Assembly (NCBI GenBank): GCA_038277395.1 | Contig: CM076191.1 | Coordinates: 24,338,983 to 24,402,982 of the forward strand | Length of the DNA: 64,000 nt | Source of the DNA: Dryocosmus kuriphilus | Taxonomy: Eukaryota > Arthropoda > Insecta > Hymenoptera > Cynipidae | Reading direction: 5' to 3' | Part shown: positions 11,557 to 24,331 of the stretch, one piece after another | Layout of the letters: every line of letters starts with the position of its first letter | How positions within the stretch are numbered: the first letter of the stretch is position 1 | Translations under genes and position numbers: made by a program | The notes under the pieces: model-generated | The model's input: only the letters and a program-made list of their open reading frames with translations | What the model was told of the DNA's origin: nothing | The model's database searches: none

Positions 11557-13002
11557 GGGGCAAAAAAAGTACCCATGGACAAACATTTTTTTTTAATAAA
11601 AAGTTTTTAAATTCTGAAAAGATTTGTGTGATTAGATTTTTTTTGTTGAAAATTTGTTATTTAATAACAAAGTTGACGTAACTTTTCCCAAGTGCCATTT
11701 CTTTTAAGACATTCAGATTGATCATAGAAGATCTTGAAACAGTATTACAACTATATGGGAATAATTTCCAGTTTAGCTCATTGAAATTAATACATTTTGT
11801 ATAAAATGTGAGAGAAGTGAATGTTCCATTACCATTAATAATTAAGAATAGATGCTTGTTGGAAATTGTTTAAACAATTGTTATAAACAAATTCACAGTT
11901 TGGCGACTTTTCAATGAATAGGCTCAATTTTTGTTTACGGAATCAACTAGGTATGTCTTTCCGATGACTCCTTACTGTGATACTTAGCAAATTCACAACA
12001 ATTATTCATTATTTAAGCAATTGTTATAAACAAATTCACACTTGCGACTTTTTAATGAATAGGCTCAATTTTTTTTACGGAATCAACTAGGTATGTCTTT
12101 CCGATGACTCTTTACTATGAAACTTAGCAAATTGACCACAATTATTTATTATTTAAACAATTGTTATAAACAAATTCACAGTTTTGAGACTTTTCAATGA
12201 ATGGGCTCAATTTTTGTTTACGGAATCAACTAGGTATGCCTTTCCGATTACTCTATACTATGATACTTAGAAAATTTACAACAATTATTCATTATTTAAA
12301 CAGTTGTCATAAACAAATTCACTTTGCAACTATTTTTCAATGTATAGGCTAAACTTTTCTTGTGGAATTAAGTAAAACTTGTCAGCTTCTATTCGCAGCG
12401 CAGCGTAGACAAAATGCATTTGTTTATAAAAATGGTTTAAATAATGAATAATTGTTGTCAATTTGCTAAGTATCATAGTAAAGAATCATCGGAAAGACAT
12501 ACCTAATTGACTCCGCAAACAAAAATTAAGTCTGTTCATTGAAAAGTCCCCAAACTGTGAATTTGTTTATAAAAATTGTTTAAGCAATTACCAAGAAGCA
12601 TCTATTCTTAATTAACGATAATGGAACATTCATTTCTCTCACATTTTATACAAAATTTATTAAGTTCTATGAGCTAAACATTGATAATTACAAAAAATGA
12701 CTTTTCTTCATTAATTTTTTTATGACACAATAAAAATTTTCTTTAATTATTCTAAACAATTGGAAATTATTCCTGTATAGTTGTAACACTGTTTTAAGAT
12801 CTTCTGTGATCAATAATGTCTTTAAAAAATGGCATTTAAAAAAAATGTGTTAAATAACAAATTTTCAAACAATTGAAAAAAAAATCTAATCACGCAAATC
12901 TTTTCAGAATTTAAGAACCTTTTATTTAAAAAAAAAAACGTTTAAATCGGATGAATAATGTAAGCTAAAAATAGATTTGTCCATGGGTACTTTTTTTGCC
13001 CC
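11557..13002. mobile_element. long-armed foldback element
   Basis: The first 27 bases (beginning ggggcaaaaaaagtaccca) are exactly complemented at the right end. Pairing continues inward through arms of roughly 430 bp, with matching blocks at 11700-11790 and 12765-12840, and at 11820-11920 and 12535-12650. The centre is a small tandem array (11868-12420). There is no ORF. This is a non-autonomous foldback structure nested in the 6850-13244 element; no clear target duplication was found. Confidence 0.8.
11868..12420 (+). repeat. tandem array of ~143-bp units inside the foldback
   Basis: The block beginning caattgttataaacaaattc recurs at about 11875, 12018, 12160 and (diverged) 12299, each followed by ttttcaatgaataggct, gaatcaactaggtatg and ctttccgatgactc. 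An inverted copy lies at about 12425-12580, so the array straddles the foldback axis. Confidence 0.8.
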
Positions 13003-13244
13003 ACTGTGCGACGGTCGGGGGCGCAGTAAGGTTACTTGCACCGGATAATATTACACCGACAGTCGGGCCAACCGTCGCCGTTGTAGTCATGTTACAATAA
13101 TTCGCCAGAGTATATCCGACTCTCGGCCCATCCTTGGGCTAATGTTGGGCAGACGATCGTATCGTCACTGAATTCGCTCGTCAAAGTAGTTGCGATCTTG
13201 GCTCGACTGTCAAACTCTGGCTGTCGCCGAAAATTCGCACCTGG

Positions 13245-14165
13245 GTGCTTTATTAAATTGGCAAAATGATGAATTTGAGTTTTTACGATGTCTCAGAAAG
13301 TTCTTGACCTAAATAGATTTTTATAGAATTTTCAGTAAAAGAATCATGCAAAATCTTTAAAGTTTTTAATAATTTTATATTTGTTTTTCCAGAATCTAAC
13401 TAGTTAGCTCTTTGCAATTTATTTTTGAAGATTTTTTATTGAATTTTAATTCCTTTTCAGGACAGTTTTTGAATTTTAAATTTATTTTATGTTTATTGCG
13501 GTATTTTTTTAATTTATGTAAAAAAATTGCGTAGGAATACACGTTAATTTTGGGTGGTATTTTGGAACACTTCATGAGAAAATCCACGTTAACGTGTTAA
13601 ACCTCATGTTAACTTATTTTCAACTATGCAATTATCTCGTAAACTGTCACAGTTAGTACGCAAAAATGAATGTCATTTTTGAATTTTAAGTATCCTGTGT
13701 ACTACTCGTATATTAACATCTCGTTCCATTTGTCTATAGGTGGTTTTCACTATTTTCAGTATGGGAAGCACTCCATAGTTTTCACGTGGAATTCCATGTC
13801 AGCTATTACAAAATTGCACCCGAATTTCGCGTAAAATTTTATGTTTCTGGATGAGTTCACGTAAATTTTCACCCTTTTTCCACGTGGATTTTTTCACCTA
13901 GGAAATTATTAACTACGTATTTTAAAATATGAAATATATCGTAAGAAGTTTACTTTTCTTATTTTGAATCAAACGACTTAAATTTACATCTTATGCAAAG
14001 AGTGAAGATTTTGAAACTTTGTTAAAGTTACTTGCAGTCACTTTATGTCACTTGAAATCATTGCACAATTTACATACACGTCATCACATCGCATCGGTCG
14101 AGTTGCTATCCCCGCGCGATTTTATTATAAAAAAGAACGAATTTATTTCAAATCGGACGGAACGT
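13245..14165. other. AT-rich intervening DNA, nothing recognised
   Basis: No gene, inverted terminus or tandem repeat could be supported here; it separates the nested element cluster from the giant foldback. Confidence 0.4.
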
Positions 14166-15419
14166 GCATGCTCAAGTCACAGAATCGTTTCACTAAAAGT
14201 GTAGGTCTGACTTTTTAAACTTGGTAACGGAGATTTTTTAAAATTCGTCCATTTCGTTTTTAAGTGTTGCAGTATCTAAATAAATATAGGTATTTCACTT
14301 TCTCTTTTTGAGTCCGATAGATCTTTTCGTTCTCTTTCGAAATCCACAGGAAAATTTAAAAGAATTCAAAATTGAGAAAATGGCGGCAGTTTTTCTGAAA
14401 ATATTTAAACTTAATTTTATCAAAAAAGCCAGCGTTTTTTTTTTAAAATTTTTTAAAAAGTTTCTACACAGGGCAACAAGTATTTTGGGTATTTGTTGAC
14501 CTTGAAAGCCGCCGAAAATGATTTTTCAATCATTTAAGTATGCCTGTAAGAGTTTTATCTTGTGCCCGCGTCTTGGAGCGGAGACAACTAAACTTTTCTC
14601 TCTGAAGAATGAAACTTCGCATTTTTACAATAAAAAAGACATGATATAGGGAAAGTCGAAAGAGCAACGTTGTTAACTTCAAAGTTCTTTTAGAAAATTT
14701 TTTGAGACTTCGCTGTCTTGTTGCGTTATTTTCGAATTTAAAAAAAGTAAGCTAAGCCCTTTAAGGGCTATAAGGGCTAATATATTAGTCGGATATATTT
14801 TTAGCTTACAAAAAAAAAGTCCTCTGTATTTTTCTCCAAACAATTACACTTTCTGCTATCATAAATAAGTAATAAGAGTGTAATAAGTAATATTCGTGAT
14901 AAAATTCTTATTTTGGATTATTCCGTCGTAATATCTTTCCAATCATGTTGAGCTGTTTGTGCCAGGATTGAATTAATTTGACCATTTTCTGCTATTTCTA
15001 GCATTCATATACGTGACACTTCTGAATCCCCATAAAGTTGGTGCGTTTTTCTGTTGTTAATTTTTTTCTTGAGAATAAGTTTTAAATCTTCGGAAGAAAT
15101 TGCCATTAATTGAATTGCATTAGTACTTGTGTCAATTTTTACGGCCATGTATAATCGAAAGTGAAGAAATCAAAAGTTTTGTAGTTGTATGCGATAACAC
15201 CAGATGACACGAAACACATAACACTGAAGGCGGCGGCCGAGAGTTAACAGCCGATTTTATAACAGAAAAAAGCTGCAGTAGATGGCAGAGTACGCAAATA
15301 AAAATTTGCTTCATAAATTAATTTAATCTATTATTTAAATTATTTTAATCTACGGGGCAGCAAATAAATCTGTTAACCAAAAATAAAAAGTATAAGTGTT
15401 TAATATTAAATTGAACACA

Positions 15420-16110
15420 CATTTTTCTTGAGGGAGCAGTTCTTCAAAGAAAAATTTATGACCCCTCAGTTGCATCCTAAAGGCTTCGCCGTCCTGAATT
15501 ATAATCCTAGTAGTCCAGGTATATAAATCAAATTTTCAGCGAGAAAGTTGGGTTCCCAAGAAAAATTTATGACATCTAAATGGTTTCCAGAAGGTTCCGT
15601 CACCCTAACAAATAATTCTTGTAGTTCAGGTACCTAAAACACGTCTAATTCAAGGAAGTTCAGATCCAAATGAAAATTCACGATGACCCAGTAGTTTCCT
15701 TAAGATCTGGCCGTCCTGGATGTGAATCCTGGTAGTCCAGATATCCTAAAATAAAACTTCTCCGAGGAAGTTGGGTTCCTAAGCAAAATGCACAACATCT
15801 AGATGATTTCCTAAAAGCACCGTCACTCTAACGAATAATCCTGATAGTCCAGGTGTTTAGAACACATCTTCCTCGAGGAAGCTCGGTTCCAAATCAAAAT
15901 TCACGGTGCCCCAGATATTTCCTAAAGATATCTCTTTTTTGGATAAAAATCTTTTTAGTCGACGTATCTTAAACAAGTCTTCTCTGAGGAAGTTTGATCC
16001 TTAAGCGACATTCACGACATCTAGATAGTTTACTGAAAGTACCGCCATCCTAACGAATCATTCTAGTGGTTCAGGTATTAAAAACGAATCTTGTGGTAGC
16101 TAAGCCCCAA
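15420..16110 (+). repeat. degenerate ~116-bp tandem repeat, left arm
   Basis: Six or so units each contain variants of gaggaagttgggttcc, a catctagatggtttcct block and aatcctagtagtccaggta. Adjacent units alternate between two variants, giving a roughly 232-bp higher-order period. Inverted copies occur at 21925-22400. Confidence 0.8.
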
Positions 16111-16489
16111 AGTTAAACTAAAAGTACAAGATTTTTATTCCGCAGGTTTTCCGTTTATGTCCTGTTGCTAAAATATTCTTTTGTTTATTTTGTAAATATT
16201 AAAATAAACATCTCTATTAAAAATAATTTTAAAGAGAATTATTTTGTAATTTTATTATGAATGAACGGGAAATATTTTACAATTTTTTGGGGTAAGTTTC
16301 TGACAATGAATTATTTAAACTCATAAATGTAGCGTCATAATCAAACTGCACTAAGCTAATTTAAAACCCAATAAAATAAATTAAAATAAGTACAAAAGTT
16401 TAAATCATCGAATTTATACAAGTATTCTTTATACAGAATTTCAGCATTGGGTAGAACACGGGGCAAACAGTATTTTGAAGGTACGTTAA

Positions 16490-19400
16490 GCTGATGGAAC
16501 CACATAGTTGAATCAAGTTATGACCTATATGACAATTAAGGGCTTATTTAAGGCTAATTAAATGCCCTATAGACAAATTTTATGCTCCGCTAAAAAAAAA
16601 AAAAAACCGGTGGTTCCGCTAGCTTAACGTTAAGCTGACGGAACCACACTTCAAAAAAACATTTGATCGAGTTATGACCTATATCATAATTAAGGGCTTA
16701 TTTAAGGCTCATTAAATGCCCTATAGCCAAATTTTATGCTCCGCTTTTTTTTTTAAACCGGTGGTTCCGCTAGCTTAACGTTAAGCTGACGGAACCACAC
16801 ATGAGAAAAAAAACATTGAATAAAATTATAACCTATATCATAATTTATGGCTCACTTAATGCTAATTTAATGCCCTATTGACAAATTTTAAGCTCTGCTT
16901 TTTTAAAAAAAAACCGGTGGCTTAGCTGGCTGAACGTTAATCTGTCGGAACCACACATGAGAAAAAAACACTCAATAAAGTTATAACCAATATCATAATT
17001 TAAGGCTCATTTATTGCTAATTTAATATCCTATTGACAAATTTTATGCTCCGCTTTAAAAAAAAAAACCCGGTGGTTTAGCTGCCTGAACGTTAATCTGG
17101 CGGAACCACACGTGAGAAAAAAACATTGAATAAAGTTATAACCTATATCATAATTTAGGGCTCATTTACTGCTAATTTAATGTCCTATTGACAAATTTTA
17201 TGCTCCGCTTTAAAAAAAAAAAAAACCGGTGGTTTAGCTGCCTGAACGTTAATCTCGCGGAACCACACGTGAGAAAAAAACATTGAATAAAGTTAAAACC
17301 TATATCATAATTTAGGGCTCATTTACTGCTAATTTAATGTCCTATTGACAAATTTTATGCTCCGCTTTTAAAAAAAACAACCGGTGGTTTAGCTGCCTCA
17401 ACGTTAATCTGGCGGAACCACACGTGAGAATAAAACATTGAATGAAAGTATAACCTATATCATAATTAAGGGCTTATTTCAGGCTAATTCAATGCCCTAT
17501 AGCCAAATTTTATGCTCCGCTTTAAAAAAAAAAAATCGGTGGTTCCGTTAGCTTAACGTTAAGCTCACGGAACCACACTTCAAAAAAACATTTGATCGAG
17601 TTATGATATATATCATAATTTACGGCTCACTTAATGTTAATTTAATGCCCTATTGACAAATTTTATGCTCCGCTTTAAAAAAAAAAAAAAATCGGTGGTT
17701 TAGCTGGCTGAACGTTAATCTGTCCGAACCACACATGAGAAAAAAACATTGAATAAATTTATAACCAGTATCATAATTTAGGGCTCATTTAATGCTAATT
17801 TAATGTCCTATTGACAAATTGTATGCTCCGCTTTAGAAAAAAAACCCCCCGGTGGTTTAGCTGCCTGAACGTTAATCTGGCGGAACCACACATGAGAAAA
17901 AAACATTGAATGAAAGTATAACCTATATCATAATTAAGGACTTTCTTCAGGCTAATTAAATGCTCTATAGCCAAATTTTATGCTCCGCTTTAAAAAAAAA
18001 AAAAAAAAAAACCGCTGATTCCGCTAGCTTAACGTTAACCTGACGGAACAACACATAAGAAGAAAACATTGAATAATGTTATAACCTATATCATAATTTA
18101 GGGCTCATTTAATGCTAATTTAATGCCCTATTGACAAATTTTATGCTCCGCTTTTTTTTTTTTTTTAACTGGTGGTTTAGCTGGCTGAACGTTAATCTGG
18201 CGGAATCACACATGAGAAAAAAGCATTGAATAATGGTATAACCTATGTCATAATTGAGCGCTTATTTAAGACTAATTAAATGCCCTATAGCCAGATTTTA
18301 TGCTCCGCTTTTTTTTAAAACCCGGTGGTACCGCTAGCTTAACGTTAAGCTGACGGAACCACACATGAGAAAAAAAAAACATTGAATAAAGTTATAACCT
18401 ATATCATAATTAAAGGCTCATTTAATGCTAATTTAATGCCCTATTGACAAATTTTATGTCCCGCTTTAAAAAAAAAAAACCGGTGGTTTAGCTGGCTGAA
18501 CGTTAATCTGGCGGAACCACACATGAGAAAAAAACATTGAATAAAGGTATAACCTATATCATAATTAAGGGCTTACGTCAGGCTAACTAAATGCCCTATA
18601 GCCAAATTTTATGCTACGCTTTTTTTTAAAACCCGGTGGTGCCGCTAGCTTAACGTTCATCTGACGGAACCACACATGAGAAAAAACATTGAATAAAGTT
18701 ATAACCTATATCATAAATTTACGGCTCACTTAATGCTAATTTAATGCCCTATTGACAAATTTTATGCTCCGCTTTTTTAAAAAAAAACTGGTGGTTTAAC
18801 TGGCTGAACGTTAATCTGGCGGAACCACACATGAGAAAAAAGCATTGAATAAAGGTATAACCTATATCATAATTGAGGGCTTATTTAAGGCTAATTAAAT
18901 GCCCTATAGCCAGATTTTATGCTCCGCTTTTTTTTTTAAACCCGGTGGTGCCGCTAACTTAACGTTCATCTGACGGAACCACACATGAGAAAAAACATTG
19001 AATAAACTTATAACCTATATTATAATTAAGGGCTCATTTAATACTAATTTAATGTCCTATTGACAAATTTTATGCTCCGCTTTAAAAAAAAACCGGTGGT
19101 TTTAGCTGGCTGAACGTTAATTTGGCGGAACCACACATGAGAAAAAACATTGAATAAAAGTATAACCTATATCATAATTTAGGGCTCATTTAATGCTAAT
19201 TTAATGTCCTATTGAGAATTTTAATGCTCCGATTAAAAAAAAAAAAACCGGTGGTTTAGCTGGCTGAACGTTAATCTGGTGGAACGACACATGAGAAAAA
19301 AACGTTGAATAAAGTTATAACCTATATTATAATTTACAGCTCATTTAATGCTAATTTAATGCCATATTGACAAATTTTATGCTCCGCTTTCAAAAAAAGA

Positions 19401-20815
19401 AAACCGATGGTTTAGCTGGCTGAACGTTAATCTGTCGAAACCACACATGAGAACAAACATTGAATAAATTATAAACTATATCATAACTTAGGGCTCATTT
19501 AATGCTAATTTAATGTCCTATTGACAAATTTTATGCTCCGCTTTAAAAAAAAAACCCGGTGGTTTAGCTGCCTGAACGTTAATCTGGCGGAACCACACAT
19601 GAGAAAAAAACATTGAATAAAAGTATAACCTATATCATAATTTAGGGCTCATTTAATGCTAATTTAATGTCCTATTGACAAACTTTATGCTCCGCTTAAA
19701 AAAAAAAAAAAACCGGTGGTTTAGCTGGCTGAACGTTAATCTGGCGGAACCACACATGAGAAAAAAACATGGAATAAAAGTATAACCTATATCATAATTT
19801 AGGGCTCATTTAATGCTAATTTAATGTCCTATTGACAAACTTTATGCTCCGCTTAAAAAAAAAAAACCCGGTGGTTTAGCTGCCTGAACGTTAATCTGGC
19901 GGAACCACACATGAGAAAAAAACATTGAATAAAAGTATAACCTATATCATAATTTAGGGCTCATTTAATGCTAATTTAATGTCCTATTGACAAACTTTAT
20001 GCTCCGCTTAAAAAAAAAAAAAACCGGTGGTTTAGCTGGCTGAACGTTAATCTGTCGAAACCACACATGAGAACAAACATTGAATAAATTATAAACTATA
20101 TCATAACTTAGGGCTCATTTAATGCTAATTTAATGTCCTATTGACAAATTTTATGCTCCGCTTTAAAAAAAAAAACCCGGTGGTTTAGCTGCCTGAACGT
20201 TAATCTGGCGGAACCACACATGAGAAAAAAACATTGAATAAAAGTATAACCTATATCATAATTTAGGGCTCATTTAATGCTAATTTAATGTCCTATTGAC
20301 AAACTTTATGCTCCGCTTAAAAAAAAAAAACCGGTGGTTTAGCTGGCTGAACGTTAATCTGGCGGAACCACACATGAGAAAAAACATGGAATAAAAGTAT
20401 AACCTATATCATAATTTAGGGCTCATTTAATGCTAATTTAATGTCCTATTGACAAACTTTATGCTCCGCTTAAAAAAAAAAAACCGGTGGTTTAGCTGGC
20501 TGAACGTTAATCTGGCGGAACCACACATGAGAAAAAACATGGAATAAAAGTATAACCTATATCATAATTTAGGGCTCATTTAATGCTAATTTAAGGTCCT
20601 ATTGAGAATTTTTATGCTCCGCTTTTTAAAAAAAAAAAGCGGTGGTTTAGCTGTCTGAACGTTAATCTGGCGGAACCACACATGAGAAAAGAACATTGAG
20701 TAAAGGTATAACCTATGTCATAATTAAGGGCTTATTTAAGGCTAATTAAATGCCCTATAGCCAAATGTTATGCTCCGCCTTTTTTTAAAAAAAACCGTTG
20801 GTGCCGCTAGCTTAA
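16490..20815 (+). repeat. satellite array, ~155-bp unit, about 28 copies
   Basis: Each unit runs ggaaccacac - atgagaaaaaacattgaata - ataacctatatcataatt - gctaatttaatg - attttatgctccgct - A or T tract - accggtgg - aacgttaa. Starts are spaced 150-160 bp (for example 17102, 17259, 17414, 17569). Two variants exist. Type A reads ggcttatttaaggctaatt and ends in the perfect palindrome cttaacgttaag. Type B reads ggctcatttaatgctaatt and ends ctggctgaacgttaatctg. A four-unit block (about 620 bp) is duplicated, with the rare variant ctgtcgaaaccacac at about 19432 and 20053. No coding potential. Confidence 0.95.
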
Positions 20816-21310
20816 CGTTAAGGTAGCGGAGCCACCGATTTTTTTTTTAAAAAAGCTGAGCATAAAATTTGTCAATACGGCATTAAATTAGCATTAAATG
20901 AGCCCTTAATTATGATATAGGTTATAACTTTATTCAATGTCTTTTTCTGATGTGTGGTTCCGTCAGCTTAACGTTAAGCTAGCGGAACCACCGGTTTTTT
21001 TAAACTGGCTATAGGGCATTTAATTAGCCTTAAATAAGCCCTTAATTATGACATAGGTTACACCTTTATGGAATGTTTTTTTCTCATGTGTGGTTCCGCC
21101 AGATTAAAGTTCAGCCAGCTAAACCAGCGGTTTTTTTTTTTAAGCGGAGCATAAAATTTGTCAATACGGCATTAAATTAATTAGCATTAAATGAGCCCTT
21201 AATTATGATATAGGTTATAACTTTTCTCAATGCTTTTTTCTCATGTGTGGTTCCTTCAGCTTAACGTTAAGCTAGCGGAACCAGCGTTTTTTTTTTTTTT
21301 TTTTTAAAGC
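20816..21310 (-). repeat. inverted satellite copies
   Basis: About three units of the same ~155-bp satellite in the opposite orientation (ggttataactttattcaatg, then tgtgtggttccgtcagc). The inversion point lies just after cttaacgttaag near 20810-20820, so the array itself can fold into a long hairpin. Confidence 0.92.
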
Positions 21311-21344
21311 GGAGCATAAAATTTGGCAATTACTTAATTTTTTA

Positions 21345-21920
21345 TGCAGAACTAAAGTACCCACCCTGGAATACGGGGCAACGAGTATTTTGCTTACTTG
21401 TTGATCTTCCAAATCAGGAAAAATTTTTTTTCATCTCTTAAATACGCCTATCACATGGCTAGGAAAACAAATTGAAGAATTCAGCATTATGCAATTACTT
21501 ATTTTCTTATGTGGATAAATAAAGTACCCACCCTAGAATACGTGACAAAAAGTATTTTGGGTACTTGTTGACCTTTGAAGTCGACAGCAATGTTTCTTCA
21601 TTTCTTAAACACGCCTATCACGTGTTTAGCAAAAGAGGTTGAAAATTTTGACATTACGAAATTACTTACTTTATTATGCGGAACTAAGGTACCCATCCCA
21701 GAATACGGGGCAACAAGTATTTTGGGTACTTGTTGACATTTAAAGCCGACACAAATGCTTTTTCCATCGTTTAAATACGCCTATCACGTGGATAGCAAAA
21801 GAAATGGAAGAATTGAACATAACGGAACTACTTTCTTTTTCATTCGGAACTAAAGTACCCAACCTAGAATATGGGGCAACAATTATTTTGTGTACTTGTT
21901 TACCTTTAAAGTCGACAAAA
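21345..21920 (+). repeat. ~165-bp tandem repeat, four copies
   Basis: taaagtacccaccctggaat followed by cggggcaac and agtattttgggtacttgttg recurs at about 21351, 21530, 21688 and 21850, each with an aatacgcctatcacgtg block. Related single copies in the same orientation sit at about 14470 and 16445 in the left arm, so this family is not simply mirrored between arms. Confidence 0.85.
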
Positions 21921-21924
21921 TTGA

Positions 21925-22410
21925 TTTTGGAACCGAACTTCCTTGAGGCAGGTGTATTTTAGTGGCTGAGTCAATCAGGATGGTTAATTGTTAGGATAAC
22001 GATACTTTCAGCAAGCCATTTATATGTCGCGAAGTTCGCTTAAGAACTGAATTTCCTCGGAGAAGTTTTATTTAGTATATCCTGGACTACCAAGATTCTT
22101 ATCCAGAACGGTGAAACTTTCAGAGAAACAAATTAGGCATCGTGAATTTTGATTTGGAACCGAACTTCTTCGAATTAGACGTGTTCTAGGAATCTAGGCA
22201 CCTGGAATACGAGGATTGTTCGTTAGGATGACGAAAATTTCTAAAAAACCATCTAGATGTCATAAATTTCTCTTGGGAACACAACTTCCTCGTTGAAGAT
22301 TGATTTATATACCTGGACTACTAGGATTATAATTCAGCACGGCGCGGCGAGGCCTTTAAGAAGCAACTGAGGCGTCATAAATTTTTCTTCTGAGAACTGC
22401 TTCCTCAAGA
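21925..22410 (-). repeat. degenerate ~116-bp tandem repeat, right arm
   Basis: Reverse-oriented copies (about four) of the 15420-16110 repeat, recognisable by ggaaccgaacttcctcg and acctggactactaggatt variants. They mirror the left arm. Confidence 0.8.
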
Positions 22411-22743
22411 AAAATGTATGTTTAATTTAATATTAAACACTTATATTTTTTATTTTTGGTAAATAGATTTTTTTGTTACTCCGTAAATTAAAATAATTTA
22501 AATAATAGATTAAATTAATTTATGAAGCAAATTCTATTTTCGTACTCCGCCATCTAGTGTAGCTTCATTCTGTTATCAAGTTTCTGTACTTACCGGCGTT
22601 TTAACGTTTTCGACAGTCACGACCATCTAGACAGGAAAACATTCAATAGTTATTTGGAATACAAGTGATGTTAAACTCGGTTTCGGCGAATAATTTTTTG
22701 GATAAAACAATTCAATTCATCACACAATTATTCAAGAACAGGG

Positions 22744-23290
22744 TTGGGTAGCAGGTATAACCCATCGGCCGCTAAATCTTGGCCACCAGCTTCAGTGTCA
22801 TCACTCATCACGAAACACGGCTCTGTTTATGCTTTGCTAACAACAAATTTAATTACTGGAGAATTGAAGGCAAAACTTCCTGATTTTGATCTAATTGATC
22901 AAGTGACTATCATTTCTGATGAATTTTGGCCCATTTTAAAAATCGTTACCAATTTTTTGATTTTGAAAGATTACCACAAAAACGAAAATGGATTTTTTCA
23001 GCTACCGGTTACGACAAAGGTGCTTATGATGACATCGGTGGTATCGTTAAGCACTGTGCAGCAACACACAGTCTGAGTAAGTCACACATAGAAAGCATTA
23101 AAGATGCTGAAACCTTCGTTTTTGAAGCGTAAAAGTACAATAATGCAATTCAGTTATTGGTAGCTTCTATTCCGAAGATTAAAAAACATTTCACAAAAAA
23201 AAAAACTCATCAATAGAAAAAACGCACCAGCAGGTATTATGAGGTTTCAGAAGTGCCGTGTATGGAACCTAGAAAAAGCAGAAAGTGGTC
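22744..23290 (+). pseudogene. decayed transposon protein with DG/FKNR/GKGA-DxIGG motifs
   Basis: Frame 22744-22925 (ending VTIISDEF) continues after a one-base shift near 22930 as AHFKNRYQFFDF, then WIFSATGYDKGAYDDIGG and VKHCAATHSLS. An in-frame TAA at 23130-23132 interrupts it, after which the same frame reads KYNNAIQLLVASIPKI. Many invertebrate transposon-encoded proteins have a block of the form DG-x-FKNR, then a segment ending GKGAxDGxGG-xxKR; this match is from memory of that pattern, and the superfamily is not assigned. The left arm (about 14850-15250, inverted) keeps only the 3' part. A possible downstream exon follows an acceptor atattttcag near 24530. The gene is broken by shift, stop and the MITE at 23444. 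Confidence 0.55.
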
Positions 23291-23443
23291 AAATGAATTC
23301 ATTCGTATTACGACGAAGACTAATCTAAATAAGAATCATAACACGAATCAGGTGCTTTAAAAATCGTTTCACCTAGTTTATTACACCCTTGTTGCTTATT
23401 TACGACAACAGAAAATATAATTGTTTTGAGAAAAATGCAATTA

Positions 23444-24331
23444 GGGCAGACCGGGGCAAGACCGATGGGATAACATTCATTGCACTATATAAAATGCTAA
23501 TAATAGGTGGAATTGATCAATTTTTTCTTTATATCACGTCCTACATATTGTATATTATATTTCCATACGTATTACTTATCGTAATAAAACAATGATTTGA
23601 TCATTTAATTACTTGTAACAAGTTGTATTTCCTCGATCTTGCCCCGTTATGCGGGGCAAGACGGGTTTTTTATCTTAGGATGTAAAAAATATATGGTTTT
23701 ATTCTTTGGTATTGTATTGCGTTGAAAAGTTACCTTTAAACATATGCAGAAAAAAGTAAAAGTTCTTTTTATTAAATATACTGACAGTTGTGGTATAACC
23801 TCTTATTCTTGGACATTCTGCTGAGAAATAAAATTATTCTGTGTGTTTTGCACAGGTTTTGTTTAGACGTTTAGAGGTTAGAATTTGATCGTGTTATCGA
23901 CCAAAAATTGTAGAGTTACTCTCCAAACATTTATCAACTATTTCCTTGGTCGCTGTTGCCCCCATGATGCAGCCTCAGCTATTTTATAAATTTAATAAAT
24001 TTTGGACTTGAATTAAGTTTAATTTTCATAATTACTTGATAGAATAATGTTTCGTCTATCATAAGATCAAATTTGCATACTGGAAATACTTCAATTAATG
24101 TTGAAAACGTTATATTCCTGCCAGCGAAGCTTTCACTCTTTAGTTGGCAAAACTGTTTTCTGCACAAATTTTATTTTGTAACATAAATTTTCAAGATTTG
24201 AGTTTACAGCACCATTTCTCTAATAAAAGAGATTCTGTAATGCAAAAAAGAATTAAAGTAATTAAGAAATATCAACGTTATTTGCAAACAGTCGCTTTTA
24301 ACCTGGCGCTCGGTCTTGCCACGGTCTACCC
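23444..24331. mobile_element. TA-flanked MITE with GGGCAGACCGGGGCAAGAC ends
   Basis: TA at 23442-23443 and 24332-24333 flanks inverted ends gggcagaccggggcaagacc and (complement) gggtagaccgtggcaagacc. The 888-bp insertion interrupts sequence that is continuous in the mirrored left arm of the giant foldback, which supports it as an independent later insertion. An internal palindrome (cttgccccg...cggggcaag) lies near 23638-23661. TA duplication suggests the Tc1/mariner/pogo supergroup; no transposase is seen. Confidence 0.8.

Larger units (their letters stand above)
6850..13244. mobile_element. inverted-repeat-bounded element hosting two nested transposons
   Basis: ccaggtgcgaatttt at 6850-6864 is exactly complemented at 13230-13244. 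Sequence inside both ends (11283-11556 and 13003-13229) shares irregular motifs such as gtcggcccaac and accaacggtcgg, suggesting one original element. It contains a hAT insertion (6875-11274) and a foldback insertion (11557-13002); removing them leaves only about 550 bp. No target duplication was found, so superfamily is unknown. Confidence 0.5.

Noticed and set aside
16490..21310. Regular repeats of ~155 bp considered as a CRISPR array
   Set aside because: The whole unit is repeated with no unique spacers, the period is far too long, and the genome is eukaryotic.
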